Below, piece by piece: positions 16,813 to 25,400 of a DNA stretch of 64,000 bases. The position numbers and the translations under genes were made by a program. The notes under the pieces were generated by a model. The model saw only the letters and a program-made list of their open reading frames with translations. It ran no database searches and was not told the DNA's origin. This DNA comes from JBFLXB01 sp964570625 (GTDB lineage: Bacteria > Nitrospirota > Nitrospiria > 2-01-FULL-66-17). Location: the NCBI GenBank assembly GCA_964570625.1, contig CAZMYW010000023.1, forward strand, positions 62,001 to 126,000. The letters run 5' to 3'. Positions within the stretch are counted from its first letter, which is position 1. The number at the start of each line of letters is the position of its first letter.

Positions 16813-18078
16813 CCGCGCGCGCCCCTGCGCGAACGCTGGGCCTGGTGCGGCTACGACTTCGCCAACTCCGCATTCACCACGATCATCGTCACCGTCGCGT
16901 ATAGCGTCTATTTTACGCGCGTGGTCGCGCCGGAGGACGGCGAGGCCTGGTGGGGCCGAGGGTACGCACTGTCGATGCTGCTGGCGGGCGTGTTGTCTCC
17001 CATCATCGGCGCGGTCGCCGACGCGACCGCCTCCAAACGCTGGTTCCTCATGGTGATGACCGCGGTCTGCGTGGTTCCCACATTTTTTCTGGGATGGGTG
17101 GGGCCCGGCGACCTGGCGTTGGGCCTGGGGTTGTTCATCGTGGCCAACGTCGGCTACAACGCGGCGTTGCACCTCTACGATGCGTTTCTCAAGGAATTGG
17201 CCACTGCCGACTCGATGGGGCGCTTGTCCGGATGGGGCTGGGGGTTCGGATACGTCGGAGGCTTGGCTTCGCTCGCATTGGTCTATCCCTTCATCGCGGG
17301 CGGGATGGATGGCGAAGCTGCCGCCCGCTATCGGGAGGCCTTTCCCGTGACCGCGGCGTTCTTCGCCATCGCCGCGCTGCCCACGTTCATGTGGCTGAAG
17401 GAGCGTGCGGTCCCGTCGTCGATCACCGGTTCGGCGTGGGCCGTGGGTCTCAAGCGGGTTGCCGAAACCCTGCGGAGTCTCAGACACTACCGAAGCCTGT
17501 GGCGATATTTCATCGCGTATTTTCTGTACAACGACGCCGTCAATACCGTCTTCGTCTTTGCCGCCATCTTCGCCACCCAGGTCCTGGCGTTTAGCGCGAA
17601 CGAACTCGTGATCTTTTTCTTGATCATGCAACTGTCATCCGCCGCCGGGTCGTGGGGGTTCGGATGGATCGCGGATCGCCTGGGACACGTCCGGGCGATT
17701 TCCGCCACATTAGTGGTGCTGATCGGCCTGACGATCTGGGCATCCCAGGTTGAGACCGCATCGGAGTTCTACGTCATCGGGCTTTTTACCGGGGCGCTGC
17801 TGGGAGGCAACCAGGCGGCCAGTCGCGCCCTGCTGGCGCACTTCGCGCCTCCAGGACGGGGCGCGGAGTTCTTCGGGCTGTTTTCGCTGACCAGCAAATT
17901 CGCCGCCACGCTGGGGCCGCTGCTCTACGGCGAAATCGCCACCGCCACCGGCAGCCACCGCACCGCCGTGCTCTCGATCGCGGCGCTGTTTTTCGCGGGG
18001 TTGGTGCTGCTGCAACGGGTGGACGAGACCGCGGGCCGTCGCGAGGCAGGCGTCGATCCAATCGCGCACGTCCGCTAA
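16780..18078 (+). CDS. MFS transporter, UMF1 (Atg22-like) family
   Basis: 432 residues, about 12 membrane helices; the N-terminal WAWCGYDFANSAFTTII is typical of the UMF1 family (bacterial relatives of Atg22, amino acid effluxers in yeast). In bacteria the substrate is unknown. GTG at 16780 lies inside repeat copy B, so the first ten or so residues (MTTPQTPLIDAP) are encoded by repeat sequence. The stop overlaps the convergent M50 gene by 4 bases. Confidence 0.88.
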   Translation: MTTPQTPLIDAPRAPLRERWAWCGYDFANSAFTTIIVTVAYSVYFTRVVAPEDGEAWWGRGYALSMLLAGVLSPIIGAVADATASKRWFLMVMTAVCVVPTFFLGWVGPGDLALGLGLFIVANVGYNAALHLYDAFLKELATADSMGRLSGWGWGFGYVGGLASLALVYPFIAGGMDGEAAARYREAFPVTAAFFAIAALPTFMWLKERAVPSSITGSAWAVGLKRVAETLRSLRHYRSLWRYFIAYFLYNDAVNTVFVFAAIFATQVLAFSANELVIFFLIMQLSSAAGSWGFGWIADRLGHVRAISATLVVLIGLTIWASQVETASEFYVIGLFTGALLGGNQAASRALLAHFAPPGRGAEFFGLFSLTSKFAATLGPLLYGEIATATGSHRTAVLSIAALFFAGLVLLQRVDETAGRREAGVDPIAHVR

Positions 18079-18998
18079 ACGGAGAAGGGGACGGGGGTGA
18101 ACGTCAGGACAAAGATGACGACGCTGGCCCAGGCGATCATGCGTTGGCGGCGGTTGAGCGGCAGGTCCTGATCAATCACTGGTGGATGACGCAGGCCGAG
18201 CATCGCGCCCAGAATGCCCCACACCAGCCATCCGGGCCAACTCACCACCCCCAGAATGGCAAGCCCCAACACGGCAACGATTGAAATGGCTTTGTGTCGT
18301 CTCCCGAACAAGGCGTAGGTGATATGCCCGCCGTCGAGTTGTCCGATCGGTAACAGATTCAGGGCGGTGACAAACAAGCCAATCCACCCGGCAAAGGCGA
18401 CCGGATGAAGGACCAGATCGTACCCGTCGCCCGGGGTGTCCAGGAGCAACGCTCCGAGACCCTGTAAGAGGAGCGGCGACCCCAACTTCATCCCATCGAG
18501 GGAGTCCGTGGGTTGCACCGAAGATTGCAGAAGCCCCGCGGTCACGGCCACGACCGCCACCACGAACCCCGCGATGGGTCCCATCGCCCCGATCTCCAGG
18601 AGGGCGCCGCGTCGCAGGATGGGCGAGCGCATATTGATGAACGCGCCGAACGTGCCGATCATAAAAAGAATCGGCGGCGCGGGGATGAAGTACGGCAGGC
18701 TGGCCTTGACGCCGTAGTGTCGAGACGTAATATAGTGCCCCATCTCGTGCGTCAACAGGATCGCCATGAGCGTGAGTGAAAACGGGATCCCGCGCGCGAG
18801 TTCGGAGGGCTGGCGGAACGGATTCGCGCCGTCCATCAATGCCCCCGCGAGCAGCGTGGTCCCGAGCGTGGCCACGAACAGCGCGAGGGCGAGGCCGTAG
18901 GACGGACGGGACTGGGGCTCATCCAGCGAGATGTCCTGCCCAACGGACTCCGATGGGACCGGCGGCGACCAGGGTGCGGGGTTGGTTTGGTCAGACAT
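18075..18998 (-). CDS. M50 (site-2 type) membrane metalloprotease
   Basis: 307 residues, with about six to eight membrane helices. The zinc site HEMGH (in LLTHEMGHYITSRHYG) and the second ligand motif NLLPIGQLDGGH are both intact, so an active intramembrane protease is expected. The layout, with an FxPAPP loop and a long Pro-rich cytoplasmic N-terminus, matches the EGY1/slr1821-like branch rather than RseP (no PDZ domain). The small SH3/Sm-like gene just upstream on the same strand ends 24 bases before this start. Confidence 0.9.
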   Translation of the reverse strand: MSDQTNPAPWSPPVPSESVGQDISLDEPQSRPSYGLALALFVATLGTTLLAGALMDGANPFRQPSELARGIPFSLTLMAILLTHEMGHYITSRHYGVKASLPYFIPAPPILFMIGTFGAFINMRSPILRRGALLEIGAMGPIAGFVVAVVAVTAGLLQSSVQPTDSLDGMKLGSPLLLQGLGALLLDTPGDGYDLVLHPVAFAGWIGLFVTALNLLPIGQLDGGHITYALFGRRHKAISIVAVLGLAILGVVSWPGWLVWGILGAMLGLRHPPVIDQDLPLNRRQRMIAWASVVIFVLTFTPVPFSV

Positions 18999-19022
18999 GG
19001 TCTCGCGTCGCTGGGACGGCCG

Positions 19023-19199
19023 TTACGCGGCCGCTCGAACCGATGAGATGCTGGTTAACGGGAGCGTGACCGACCCGGCGGAGGTGACGAGGTACAAATC
19101 CGTCTCATCGGCTCCCACCAGCCGTCCGCGATAGACCACCCCTTCGTACATGACTTCGACCTCCCGGTCGCGCAGCGTTGTCAGTTCGTCCGGAGTCAT
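19023..19199 (-). CDS. Small beta-barrel-like protein, unknown
   Basis: 58 residues from ATG at 19199 to TAA. Sequence such as LRDREVEVMYEGVVYRGRLVG and DLYLVTSAGSVTLPL alternates in the way of small five-stranded Sm/SH3 folds. No family recognised. It precedes the M50 protease in the same direction, so the two are probably co-transcribed. Confidence 0.65.
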   Translation of the reverse strand: MTPDELTTLRDREVEVMYEGVVYRGRLVGADETDLYLVTSAGSVTLPLTSISSVRAAA

Positions 19200-19286
19200 C
19201 GGGGCACTTTCGGATTATATCGGCAAGGCGCCGGCCGCGCAACGCGCGACCATCAAGCCTGAGTCGGTCTCTCGCCGCAAGACCCG

Positions 19287-19315
19287 TTGCGACGCGCGGG
19301 AAGGTGTGGTAGGCT
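19287..19315 (+). promoter_or_regulatory. Predicted promoter for the small basic protein gene
   Basis: TTGCGA (19287-19292), 17-base spacer, extended -10 TGGTAGGCT (TAGGCT 19310-19315). A ribosome site (AAAGGAGA) and ATG at 19338 follow. Confidence 0.45.
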
Positions 19316-19337
19316 GCCGACCACGAAAGGAGACCCT

Positions 19338-19562
19338 ATGGCTCGATCGCAAGACTTGACTAAATCCATTGTCGACGCAAAACAACAAGTGAAGAAGCGG
19401 CACGCGGAAACCGCGTCCGCACGTCAGGATCCGACGCTCCGGGGCCTGCGAAAAGCGCTCCGTCGCCTGCAACGTCGCCGCCGCGCCCTGTCGGCTCAAC
19501 AGACCCGACTCACCGCCAAGATGACCACCAAGACCGGTACCGAGGCCGCAAAGGCCGAGTAA
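19338..19562 (+). CDS. Small basic coiled-coil protein, unknown
   Basis: 74 residues, strongly basic and alpha-helical (for example RGLRKALRRLQRRRRALSAQ), with Lys/Ala/Thr-rich ends. It could bind nucleic acid, but no family is recognised. ATG at 19338 has AAAGGAGA upstream. The patatin-like gene starts 8 bases after its stop, so they likely form an operon. Confidence 0.65.
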   Translation: MARSQDLTKSIVDAKQQVKKRHAETASARQDPTLRGLRKALRRLQRRRRALSAQQTRLTAKMTTKTGTEAAKAE

Positions 19563-19569
19563 CGCGGCG

Positions 19570-20394
19570 GTGACCTCGTTGGGTCTGGCCCTGGGCGGCG
19601 GCGGGGTTCGCGGGTTCGCGCACCTTGGCGTGCTGCGCGTGCTTGAGCGGGAAGGGCTGGCGCCGCGTGTGATCGCCGGCACCAGCATGGGGGCGATTGT
19701 CGCGGCGTTGTATGCCCTGCTCCCCTCGCTGAACGATGTGGAACGAACGTTGGCAGAATTCTTCCAACGATTCGGTCCGGCATTGAGCCAGCTGTCGGTG
19801 CGGGCCGCGTCAAGCCACGGCGGGATCGCCCTCGATGAGGCCTCTCTCCTAGAACCCGCGGTGTTCCACGGCTACTTCGACCAGCTGATCCCCGACACAA
19901 CCTTCGAACGCGCCCGCGTGCCGTTGGCCATCGTAGCCGTGGATCTGGTCTCCGGCGAAGAGATCGTCTACACGTCGGGCCCGGTACGCCCGGCGGTCCT
20001 GGGTAGCGTGGCGTTGCCCGGGATCTTCCCCCCGATCACGTTCGACGGCCGGGTCCTGGTGGACGGCGGCTGGACGAGCCGCATCCCGGTCGACGCGGCG
20101 CGTCAATTGGGGGCAAAGCGCGTCGTGGCGGTGGAGGTCTCGGACAACGCGGACGTACCCTTTACACCCACGGGACCCAAAACAGGACTCCAGATTGTCT
20201 TGCGAGCCGCTGAGATCACCCGCAACCATCTAGCCCGACTCTCGACCCGCGATGCGGACCTGTTGCTGGTCCCCCCGACCGGCCAGATCGCGATTCACGA
20301 TGCCACACGTGTTGCCGAGTGCATACGGCTCGGCGCCGAAGCCACGTCCGCGCGCATTGCGGACCTCAAAACACTCGTCGCTGACAGCCCGTAG
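19570..20394 (+). CDS. Patatin-like phospholipase (RssA/NTE type)
   Basis: 274 residues. Oxyanion hole GGGVRGFAHLGVL, nucleophile elbow GTSMG, and catalytic Asp in VDGGWTSRIPV are all present, so a Ser-Asp dyad lipid hydrolase is predicted. No signal peptide, so probably cytoplasmic and membrane associated. Starts at GTG 8 bases after the preceding small gene. Confidence 0.92.
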   Translation: MTSLGLALGGGGVRGFAHLGVLRVLEREGLAPRVIAGTSMGAIVAALYALLPSLNDVERTLAEFFQRFGPALSQLSVRAASSHGGIALDEASLLEPAVFHGYFDQLIPDTTFERARVPLAIVAVDLVSGEEIVYTSGPVRPAVLGSVALPGIFPPITFDGRVLVDGGWTSRIPVDAARQLGAKRVVAVEVSDNADVPFTPTGPKTGLQIVLRAAEITRNHLARLSTRDADLLLVPPTGQIAIHDATRVAECIRLGAEATSARIADLKTLVADSP

Positions 20395-20436
20395 CCTCTG
20401 CCCCACCAGAACGGGCCGCACGGTGACCCTCTCGCC

Positions 20437-20892
20437 TTACTCCCACTGCCGTGCCAGCTCGTCGATTCGGCGGGCAAGACGGCGGAGCTGCTCTTGCACG
20501 CCGGGCTGCGACGCCTTGACCTTCTTACGTAGCTCCTCCAACGCCTCGCGGACCGAGGTGAGCCCCGCTTTCGTGTTGGCCGCCGCGTCCCGCGCGAGTG
20601 ACCCGATACGTTCCGCCGCGAGATGGATCTCCTCTTCGGCGTCCCCGAAATTCTTGTTGGCCAGCGCCTCCCGCGCCCGTGCGAGCGCCTCCCGCGCCTG
20701 AGCGAGGGTCTCCCTTCGCTTGAGTGCGACCATCTCCCGGTCGATCGCGGCCGTCTTTTGCTCCAGTTCACCTTGGAGCGCCTTCACGTGCGCCGTGACG
20801 TCATCCAATCGGTGATCGCCCAACCAGTACCCCGCATAGAATGCGAGCGCCAGGCACCCCGCAAATGCCAGTGCTTTGAAGAACCCGCCCAT
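20437..20892 (-). CDS. Membrane-anchored coiled-coil protein, unknown
   Basis: 151 residues: one N-terminal membrane helix (about 5-24, FFKALAFAGCLALAFYAGYW), then a long helical, Ala/Glu/Arg-rich coiled coil to the end. No catalytic motif. It follows the UbiB-like kinase gene by 30 bases on the same strand. A structural or scaffold role is possible; not known. Confidence 0.7.
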   Translation of the reverse strand: MGGFFKALAFAGCLALAFYAGYWLGDHRLDDVTAHVKALQGELEQKTAAIDREMVALKRRETLAQAREALARAREALANKNFGDAEEEIHLAAERIGSLARDAAANTKAGLTSVREALEELRKKVKASQPGVQEQLRRLARRIDELARQWE

Positions 20893-20922
20893 TGTCCCTC
20901 CTGACTTCGGTCCGGTATGCGG

Positions 20923-22551
20923 CTAGCCGCGCACCGCCGATCCGAGAAACAGCACAAACGCGACGAAGGCCACCACCGCGCACGCCCCCGCTGCAACCAG
21001 ATGGCCGCGTTCCGACAACAACACCGCGCTCCACACTCCCGCGAGCGCGACCCCAACCAACAATGTCCGATGCGACAGGCGGTAGAGCTGCGCGATGCGG
21101 CCGCTCACGTCCTCCGAAGACATCAACGTTTGAAACTCGCCGCGGTTGGCGCGGGAAAGGAACGCGTGCAGCTCCTGCGGCAGCGTCAGCAGGACATCGG
21201 CCCACTCGCGCCCGTGTCGCACCAGACGCGACCAGATACCCCGCTCTGCTTTCAAGAATTCCACGGCGTAGGGCTTGGCCAGTTCGATGAGATTCAACTC
21301 GGGATCGAGTTGAGAGCACAACCCGTTCAGCATCCCTGCGGTCCGCCCGAAGAGGATGAAGTTATTCGGCACTTGTAACGCGTGTGACACTCGAAAAAAC
21401 TGCTCCACATCGTCTGCGATCTCCAGGACCGTGATGTTCTTGAACATGCGCGGGGGCATGTCGCGGTAGCGGTCCATAAAAAAATCCACGGCTCGCTCGA
21501 TGTCCGCAAGGTTTCCGGTGACGGCCACGAACCCCAACCGCTGCAGCCCTCGCACGATCTCGGGCACATCCCGGTCGATGATCGCGCGGATTGTCTGGGT
21601 GATGCCCTCGTGCATTTGCGGAGTGATCCGCTGCATGATCCCAAAATCCACGAACACCAAGCGCGGCAAGCCGTCGGTCCCGCGCTGGACGAACAGGTTC
21701 CCGGGGTGCGGATCGCCGTGGAAGAAGCGGTGCAGAAGAATCTGCTGCATGTACGAGCGCGCGATCAACCGCGCCACGGCCCGCAGATCGATGCCGAGGC
21801 TTCGGATCTCGTCGAACCGTGTGATCTTGATTCCCTCGACGTATTCCAACGTCAATACGTGCGCCGTGGTGTGCGACCACACCACTTCTGGGACCACCAC
21901 GGACGCCTCATCCGTGAAGTTGGTCCGAAATCTGTCGGCCGAGCGCCCTTCGTTCAGGTAGTTCAACTCCCCTTGCAGAACACGGGCGAACTCCTCATAG
22001 AGCGCGTCGAATCGCCACCGAGAAAACCGCCACTGCAGCAACCGCAGGACGATACGCGCGGCGCGCAAATCGGTGGCGACCACGGCCTGGACCCCCGGGT
22101 ACTGGACCTTGACCGCCACGCGCCGGCCGTCCGACAACGTCGCCTCGTGCACTTGCCCCAACGACGCGGCCGCGATGGGCTCCGGACCGAACGCGGTGAA
22201 CGACGCGTCGAGCGGGCGACCCAACTCGAGCACCACCCGCTCGCGGATGGGAGGAAAGGGCATCGGCGGAACCTGATCCTGCAGCGCCGCCAGTTCTTCG
22301 GTGTACTCCTCGGGAAGGATGTCTACCCGGGCGCTCATGAACTGCCCGAGTTTGATGAAGACGCCCCGCAACCGGATCGCGGCCTCGCGAAGGCGAATCG
22401 CCGATGACCGGTGGAGGCGGGATCGACGCTGAACCCGCACCTCATCGGACATCAACCACGAGGCGAGGGCAAACGCCTGATACCGTGCGAGAATTCCGAG
22501 CGCCAACCCCACGACCCGCGCGATCCGGAGCAGGGCCCCCGGCGCAGTCAC
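20923..22551 (-). CDS. ubiB: ABC1/UbiB-family atypical kinase
   Basis: 542 residues. Signature motifs: the KxGQ motif in GVFIKLGQFMSAR, Ala-rich loop AAASLGQVHEA, VAVKVQYPG, catalytic HGDPHPGN and VFVDFGIMQRI. Two C-terminal membrane helices anchor it. UbiB-family proteins support ubiquinone/quinone biosynthesis by ATPase-driven lipid handling. No other ubi gene is in the window, so the quinone type is open. The divergent bamD starts 126 bases away. Confidence 0.93.
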   Translation of the reverse strand: MTAPGALLRIARVVGLALGILARYQAFALASWLMSDEVRVQRRSRLHRSSAIRLREAAIRLRGVFIKLGQFMSARVDILPEEYTEELAALQDQVPPMPFPPIRERVVLELGRPLDASFTAFGPEPIAAASLGQVHEATLSDGRRVAVKVQYPGVQAVVATDLRAARIVLRLLQWRFSRWRFDALYEEFARVLQGELNYLNEGRSADRFRTNFTDEASVVVPEVVWSHTTAHVLTLEYVEGIKITRFDEIRSLGIDLRAVARLIARSYMQQILLHRFFHGDPHPGNLFVQRGTDGLPRLVFVDFGIMQRITPQMHEGITQTIRAIIDRDVPEIVRGLQRLGFVAVTGNLADIERAVDFFMDRYRDMPPRMFKNITVLEIADDVEQFFRVSHALQVPNNFILFGRTAGMLNGLCSQLDPELNLIELAKPYAVEFLKAERGIWSRLVRHGREWADVLLTLPQELHAFLSRANRGEFQTLMSSEDVSGRIAQLYRLSHRTLLVGVALAGVWSAVLLSERGHLVAAGACAVVAFVAFVLFLGSAVRG

Positions 22552-22637
22552 GGCGTTTCCCCTCGTCGGATCGGCGACCGGTCACTCAGCACACCGTATC
22601 TTCGCCCCGCGTCCGCGCGTGAGTCAAGTCTGCGCGC

Positions 22638-22666
22638 TTGATTTCCACCCGTCCCCCTGGTAGGCT
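22638..22666 (+). promoter_or_regulatory. Predicted promoter of bamD
   Basis: TTGATT (22638-22643), 17-base spacer, extended -10 TGGTAGGCT (TAGGCT 22661-22666). The ATG at 22677 is 10 bases after the -10, leaving a leader of only a few bases. Confidence 0.45.
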
Positions 22667-22676
22667 GCCGGCGCCC

Positions 22677-23351
22677 ATGATTCGTCGGTCCGTCCTCGCA
22701 TCCGCGCTCGCCGTCACCGTCTGCCTCGCAGGCTGCGCCACCCCTGACGACCCCGTCATCAAGCCCCTCCTCGCGTTGAGCGACTTGCAGTACGACGCCG
22801 GGGTCATCATGAACAAAGCCGAAAACCTCTACGCCGAGGAAAACTGCGAGGAAGCCGAGCCCGAATACGAACGGTTTCTGGAGCTACATCCGGTCCACCG
22901 CTGGGCGGTGCACGCCCAGTTCAAGCTCGCGTTGTGCTACTCGCAGCGAATTCCCGCCGTCGGCCGGGACCCTTCGATCGCGGAGAAAGCCGCCGCCGCC
23001 TTCGAACGCGTGTTGTCGTATCCGGATACCCGGTACCACGACGCCGCGCAAGCCAAACTAACCGACGTGCGTCGTCACCTCGCGCAATCGGACTTCGAAG
23101 TCGGACGGTTCTACTATAAACAGGGGCAGTATCCCGCCGCGATCGCACGATTCCAGAAGGTGCGCGACGCCAAAGTCGATGGCGAGGTCGCGGAAGAGTC
23201 GACGTACTTTCTCGCGTTGGCCTACGAACGCGACGGCCAGCTCGACAAAGCGACCGAGGCGGCGCAGGCGTTGCTCGACGCGTACCCCAAGACCCGACAC
23301 GCGAAAGACATCTCGAAACTCAAGGCCCGTCTGGCCTCCCGTGCCGGTTGA
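22677..23351 (+). CDS. bamD: Outer membrane assembly lipoprotein BamD-like
   Basis: 224 residues. Lipoprotein signal MIRRSVLASALAVTVCLAGC, then tetratricopeptide-type helices (YDAGVIMNKAENLYAEENCEEAEPEYERFL and later repeats) as in BamD/YfiO, part of the beta-barrel assembly machine at the inner face of the outer membrane. Slightly shorter than E. coli BamD (about 245). The next gene starts inside its last codons. General TPR lipoprotein is the alternative, but length and lipobox favour BamD. Confidence 0.8.
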   Translation: MIRRSVLASALAVTVCLAGCATPDDPVIKPLLALSDLQYDAGVIMNKAENLYAEENCEEAEPEYERFLELHPVHRWAVHAQFKLALCYSQRIPAVGRDPSIAEKAAAAFERVLSYPDTRYHDAAQAKLTDVRRHLAQSDFEVGRFYYKQGQYPAAIARFQKVRDAKVDGEVAEESTYFLALAYERDGQLDKATEAAQALLDAYPKTRHAKDISKLKARLASRAG

Positions 23352-24039
23352 GCCGCGGTACTATCCGGCGATGCTCGACTTGCGGGGCTGCGCCGTGGTC
23401 GTCATCGGTGGAGGACGAATTGCGACTCGGAAGGTGACCGATCTGATGGTCTCGGGCGCGCGCGTCACGGTGATCAGCCCCACGTTGAGCACGAGGCTCA
23501 CGCGGTGGGTTCGTGAAGGGCTGCTGCGTCACCGTGCCCGGGCGTACCGTCGCGGTGACCTCAAGGGTTCGCGCCTGGCGATCGCCGCCACGTCGGATCC
23601 CCGCGAGCAGGAACGGATCGCGGAAGAAGCCCGGACCACCACGACGTGGGTCAATGTGGTCGATCAACCTGCGTTGTGCAATTTCCTCGCGCCGGCCGTG
23701 TTCCGGCGCGGCAACCTCACGATCACCGTCTCCACCGAGGGTCGGAGTCCCGCGCTCGCGCGCTGGGTCAGACACCGCTTGGGCACCGTGATCGGCCCCG
23801 AGTACGCTCGGGTGACCACCCTCCTGGCCGCGGTCCGAGCCGGGTTGCGCGCGGCCGGCGTGCCCCCGGAGACACGCCGCCGAATGACCGATCAACTCAT
23901 GGCCGCTCACCTCCCGGCCCTGGTCCGCGCGAACGACCGACACGGTATTACACGCCTCATCCGGAAGGTGACCGGCTTGACCCTCGCGTCCGCTCCGCGC
24001 GTCGCACGCGATTCGACGTCTCATCGAGAGAGATCGTGA
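23341..24039 (+). CDS. Precorrin-2 dehydrogenase/siroheme synthase domain (CysG-N/Met8-like)
   Basis: 232 residues from GTG at 23341 (MPVEPRYYPAMLDLRG). The Rossmann motif VVVIGGGRIATRKVTDLM and the later VNVVDQPALCNFLAPAVFRRGNLTITVSTEGRSPALA match the NAD-dependent precorrin-2 dehydrogenase/ferrochelatase module. It makes siroheme or feeds heme synthesis by the siroheme route, which fits the nearby cytochrome c maturation genes. It overlaps bamD by 11 bases and the next gene by 4. Confidence 0.92.
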   Translation: MPVEPRYYPAMLDLRGCAVVVIGGGRIATRKVTDLMVSGARVTVISPTLSTRLTRWVREGLLRHRARAYRRGDLKGSRLAIAATSDPREQERIAEEARTTTTWVNVVDQPALCNFLAPAVFRRGNLTITVSTEGRSPALARWVRHRLGTVIGPEYARVTTLLAAVRAGLRAAGVPPETRRRMTDQLMAAHLPALVRANDRHGITRLIRKVTGLTLASAPRVARDSTSHRERS

Positions 24040-24230
24040 CGCCGCGTCCTCCGCAACCGTTCGACAAGTTCCTCTACTACCTTGCCCGCGGCGTCCAGCT
24101 GGTCGGACTCTTGATCGTCCTTAATGTCGTGGTCATGTTCTTTTTCCCCGTATACAAAATGGGCCCGCTCCTTCAACTGACCATGGTCGGGGTCGTCACG
24201 TTCTTCATCGGCTGGTTGATGCAGCGCTAG
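24036..24230 (+). CDS. Small two-helix membrane protein, unknown
   Basis: 64 residues with two membrane helices (about 19-37 and 42-60) and a basic end. GTG at 24036 overlaps the siroheme gene stop (GTGA), which supports real translation. No family recognised. Confidence 0.65.
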   Translation: MTPRPPQPFDKFLYYLARGVQLVGLLIVLNVVVMFFFPVYKMGPLLQLTMVGVVTFFIGWLMQR

Positions 24231-24247
24231 TCGTCGAGCGACGACTC

Positions 24248-24480
24248 TCAACGGGAAAACAGCGACGCGGCACGACCCGCCAGAACGGCGGGCGCAAGAC
24301 GGAACGCGTGTCGACGCAAGCGCGCCCACAGATCCTGAAATTTGGGAAACGTCCACCCGTATCCTCCCGAGACCGCCCCCATTTCCAAAACGACCTCGAC
24401 GCTGGGTTGGAGTCGTGATCTCGGCCTCCAACCCGTAGACGCCGCGGAGCGAGTGCCGCGGGTTCAGTCGCCGGGCGACC
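24248..24480 (-). pseudogene. Possible remnant of a geranylgeranyl reductase-type flavoprotein
   Basis: No intact gene lies in this gap, but the minus strand shows protein-like text in two frames: GVYGLEAEITTPTQR, then after a frame change VEVVLEMGAVSGGYGWTFPK, ending in a helical tail (LWARLRRHAFRLAPAVL) and TGA at 24248. The LEAE and GGYGWxFPK blocks are typical of FAD-dependent geranylgeranyl/digeranylgeranyl reductases. The N-terminal FAD domain and much of the C-terminus are absent and repeat copy C sits where the upstream part would be. A decayed gene is likely, but this is judged by eye. Confidence 0.4.
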
Positions 24481-24481
24481 C

Positions 24482-24655
24482 GCCTGTGCGCTCCATCCGC
24501 GCCAGATGCCCCCTTCGGGGACTTCCGACGTTTGCATTCCCGAAGGGTGGGTCGCAAGGCGGAGGAAGCGGTTACACCGCAGCGTACTGGGTCGTACGTG
24601 AGGATGTAACCGCGAACCGACAACGCAGCAGATGGCTGCTTATCAGCGGATCAGG
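24482..24655. repeat. Dispersed hairpin repeat, copy C, with insertion
   Basis: The core GTACTGGGTCGTACGTGAGG is at 24584-24603. The apical stem GCGGTTACA (24568-24576) pairs perfectly with TGTAACCGC (24605-24613). The left arm is split after CAGATGC by about 40 bases (about 24510-24553) that contain a perfect 9-bp inverted repeat, CCCTTCGGG / CCCGAAGGG. The right end abuts the ccdA stop. Confidence 0.7.
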
Positions 24656-24657
24656 GG

Positions 24658-25398
24658 TTACTGGCCGATCGACCAGCCAATGCCGTTCTGCGTCAGGAAA
24701 GAACTGAGAATGGAGAGCGAGTTGGTGGCAATTAACAGTCCCACAGCGACCAGGAACACCCCGCTCGCCTTGGTCACAATGGGCATGTACGGCCCCACGG
24801 CCTTCATGCGTGAGAGGAACGCGTTGAACCCCAGCGCTGCGATCAGCAAGGGAAGGCCTAACCCCACCGAATACGCCGCGAGCAACTGGACGCCCTCCCA
24901 TAACGACTGTTTGGTACTCGCATAGAGCAGAATGGAGCCCAAAATGGGCCCGACGCAGGGTGTCCAGCCCGCGGCAAAGGCCACCCCCACGACATACGCG
25001 CCCAGGTACCCGGCCGGCCGGCCTTGCAAGTGCAGTCGCCGGTCAGCCGCCAGAAAGGGCAGGTTAAAGACGCCCATCACGTAGAGACCGAAAAATACAA
25101 TAAACGCGCCACCCACCCATCGCAACAGTTCTTGGTGCGTGAGCAACACCTGACCCATCAGCGACGCGGATGCGCCGAACAAAATGAAGACCGTGGAGAA
25201 TCCCGCCACAAACAGGAGTGACGCCGTCAACGTCGTCCATTTCACCCGATACCGATCCGTTCCGCGCGTCAACTCGTCAAAGGAAAGTCCGGTCACGAAC
25301 GACACATACGCCGGCACCAGCGGGAGCACACAGGGAGACACGAATGAGAGAAACCCCGCGGAAAATGCGATCGCCAACGAAGGAGCGGATGCGTCCAT
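24658..25398 (-). CDS. ccdA: CcdA-type thiol-disulfide interchange membrane protein
   Basis: 246 residues, six membrane helices. The two conserved redox cysteines are in FVSPCVLPLVPAY (helix 1) and GWTPCVGPILG (helix 4). CcdA passes electrons from cytoplasmic thioredoxin to periplasmic thioredoxin-like proteins used in cytochrome c maturation. It directly follows the TlpA-like gene (2 bases), its probable electron acceptor, and is divergent from the ccm operon. Confidence 0.95.
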   Translation of the reverse strand: MDASAPSLAIAFSAGFLSFVSPCVLPLVPAYVSFVTGLSFDELTRGTDRYRVKWTTLTASLLFVAGFSTVFILFGASASLMGQVLLTHQELLRWVGGAFIVFFGLYVMGVFNLPFLAADRRLHLQGRPAGYLGAYVVGVAFAAGWTPCVGPILGSILLYASTKQSLWEGVQLLAAYSVGLGLPLLIAALGFNAFLSRMKAVGPYMPIVTKASGVFLVAVGLLIATNSLSILSSFLTQNGIGWSIGQ

Positions 25399-25400
25399 GG

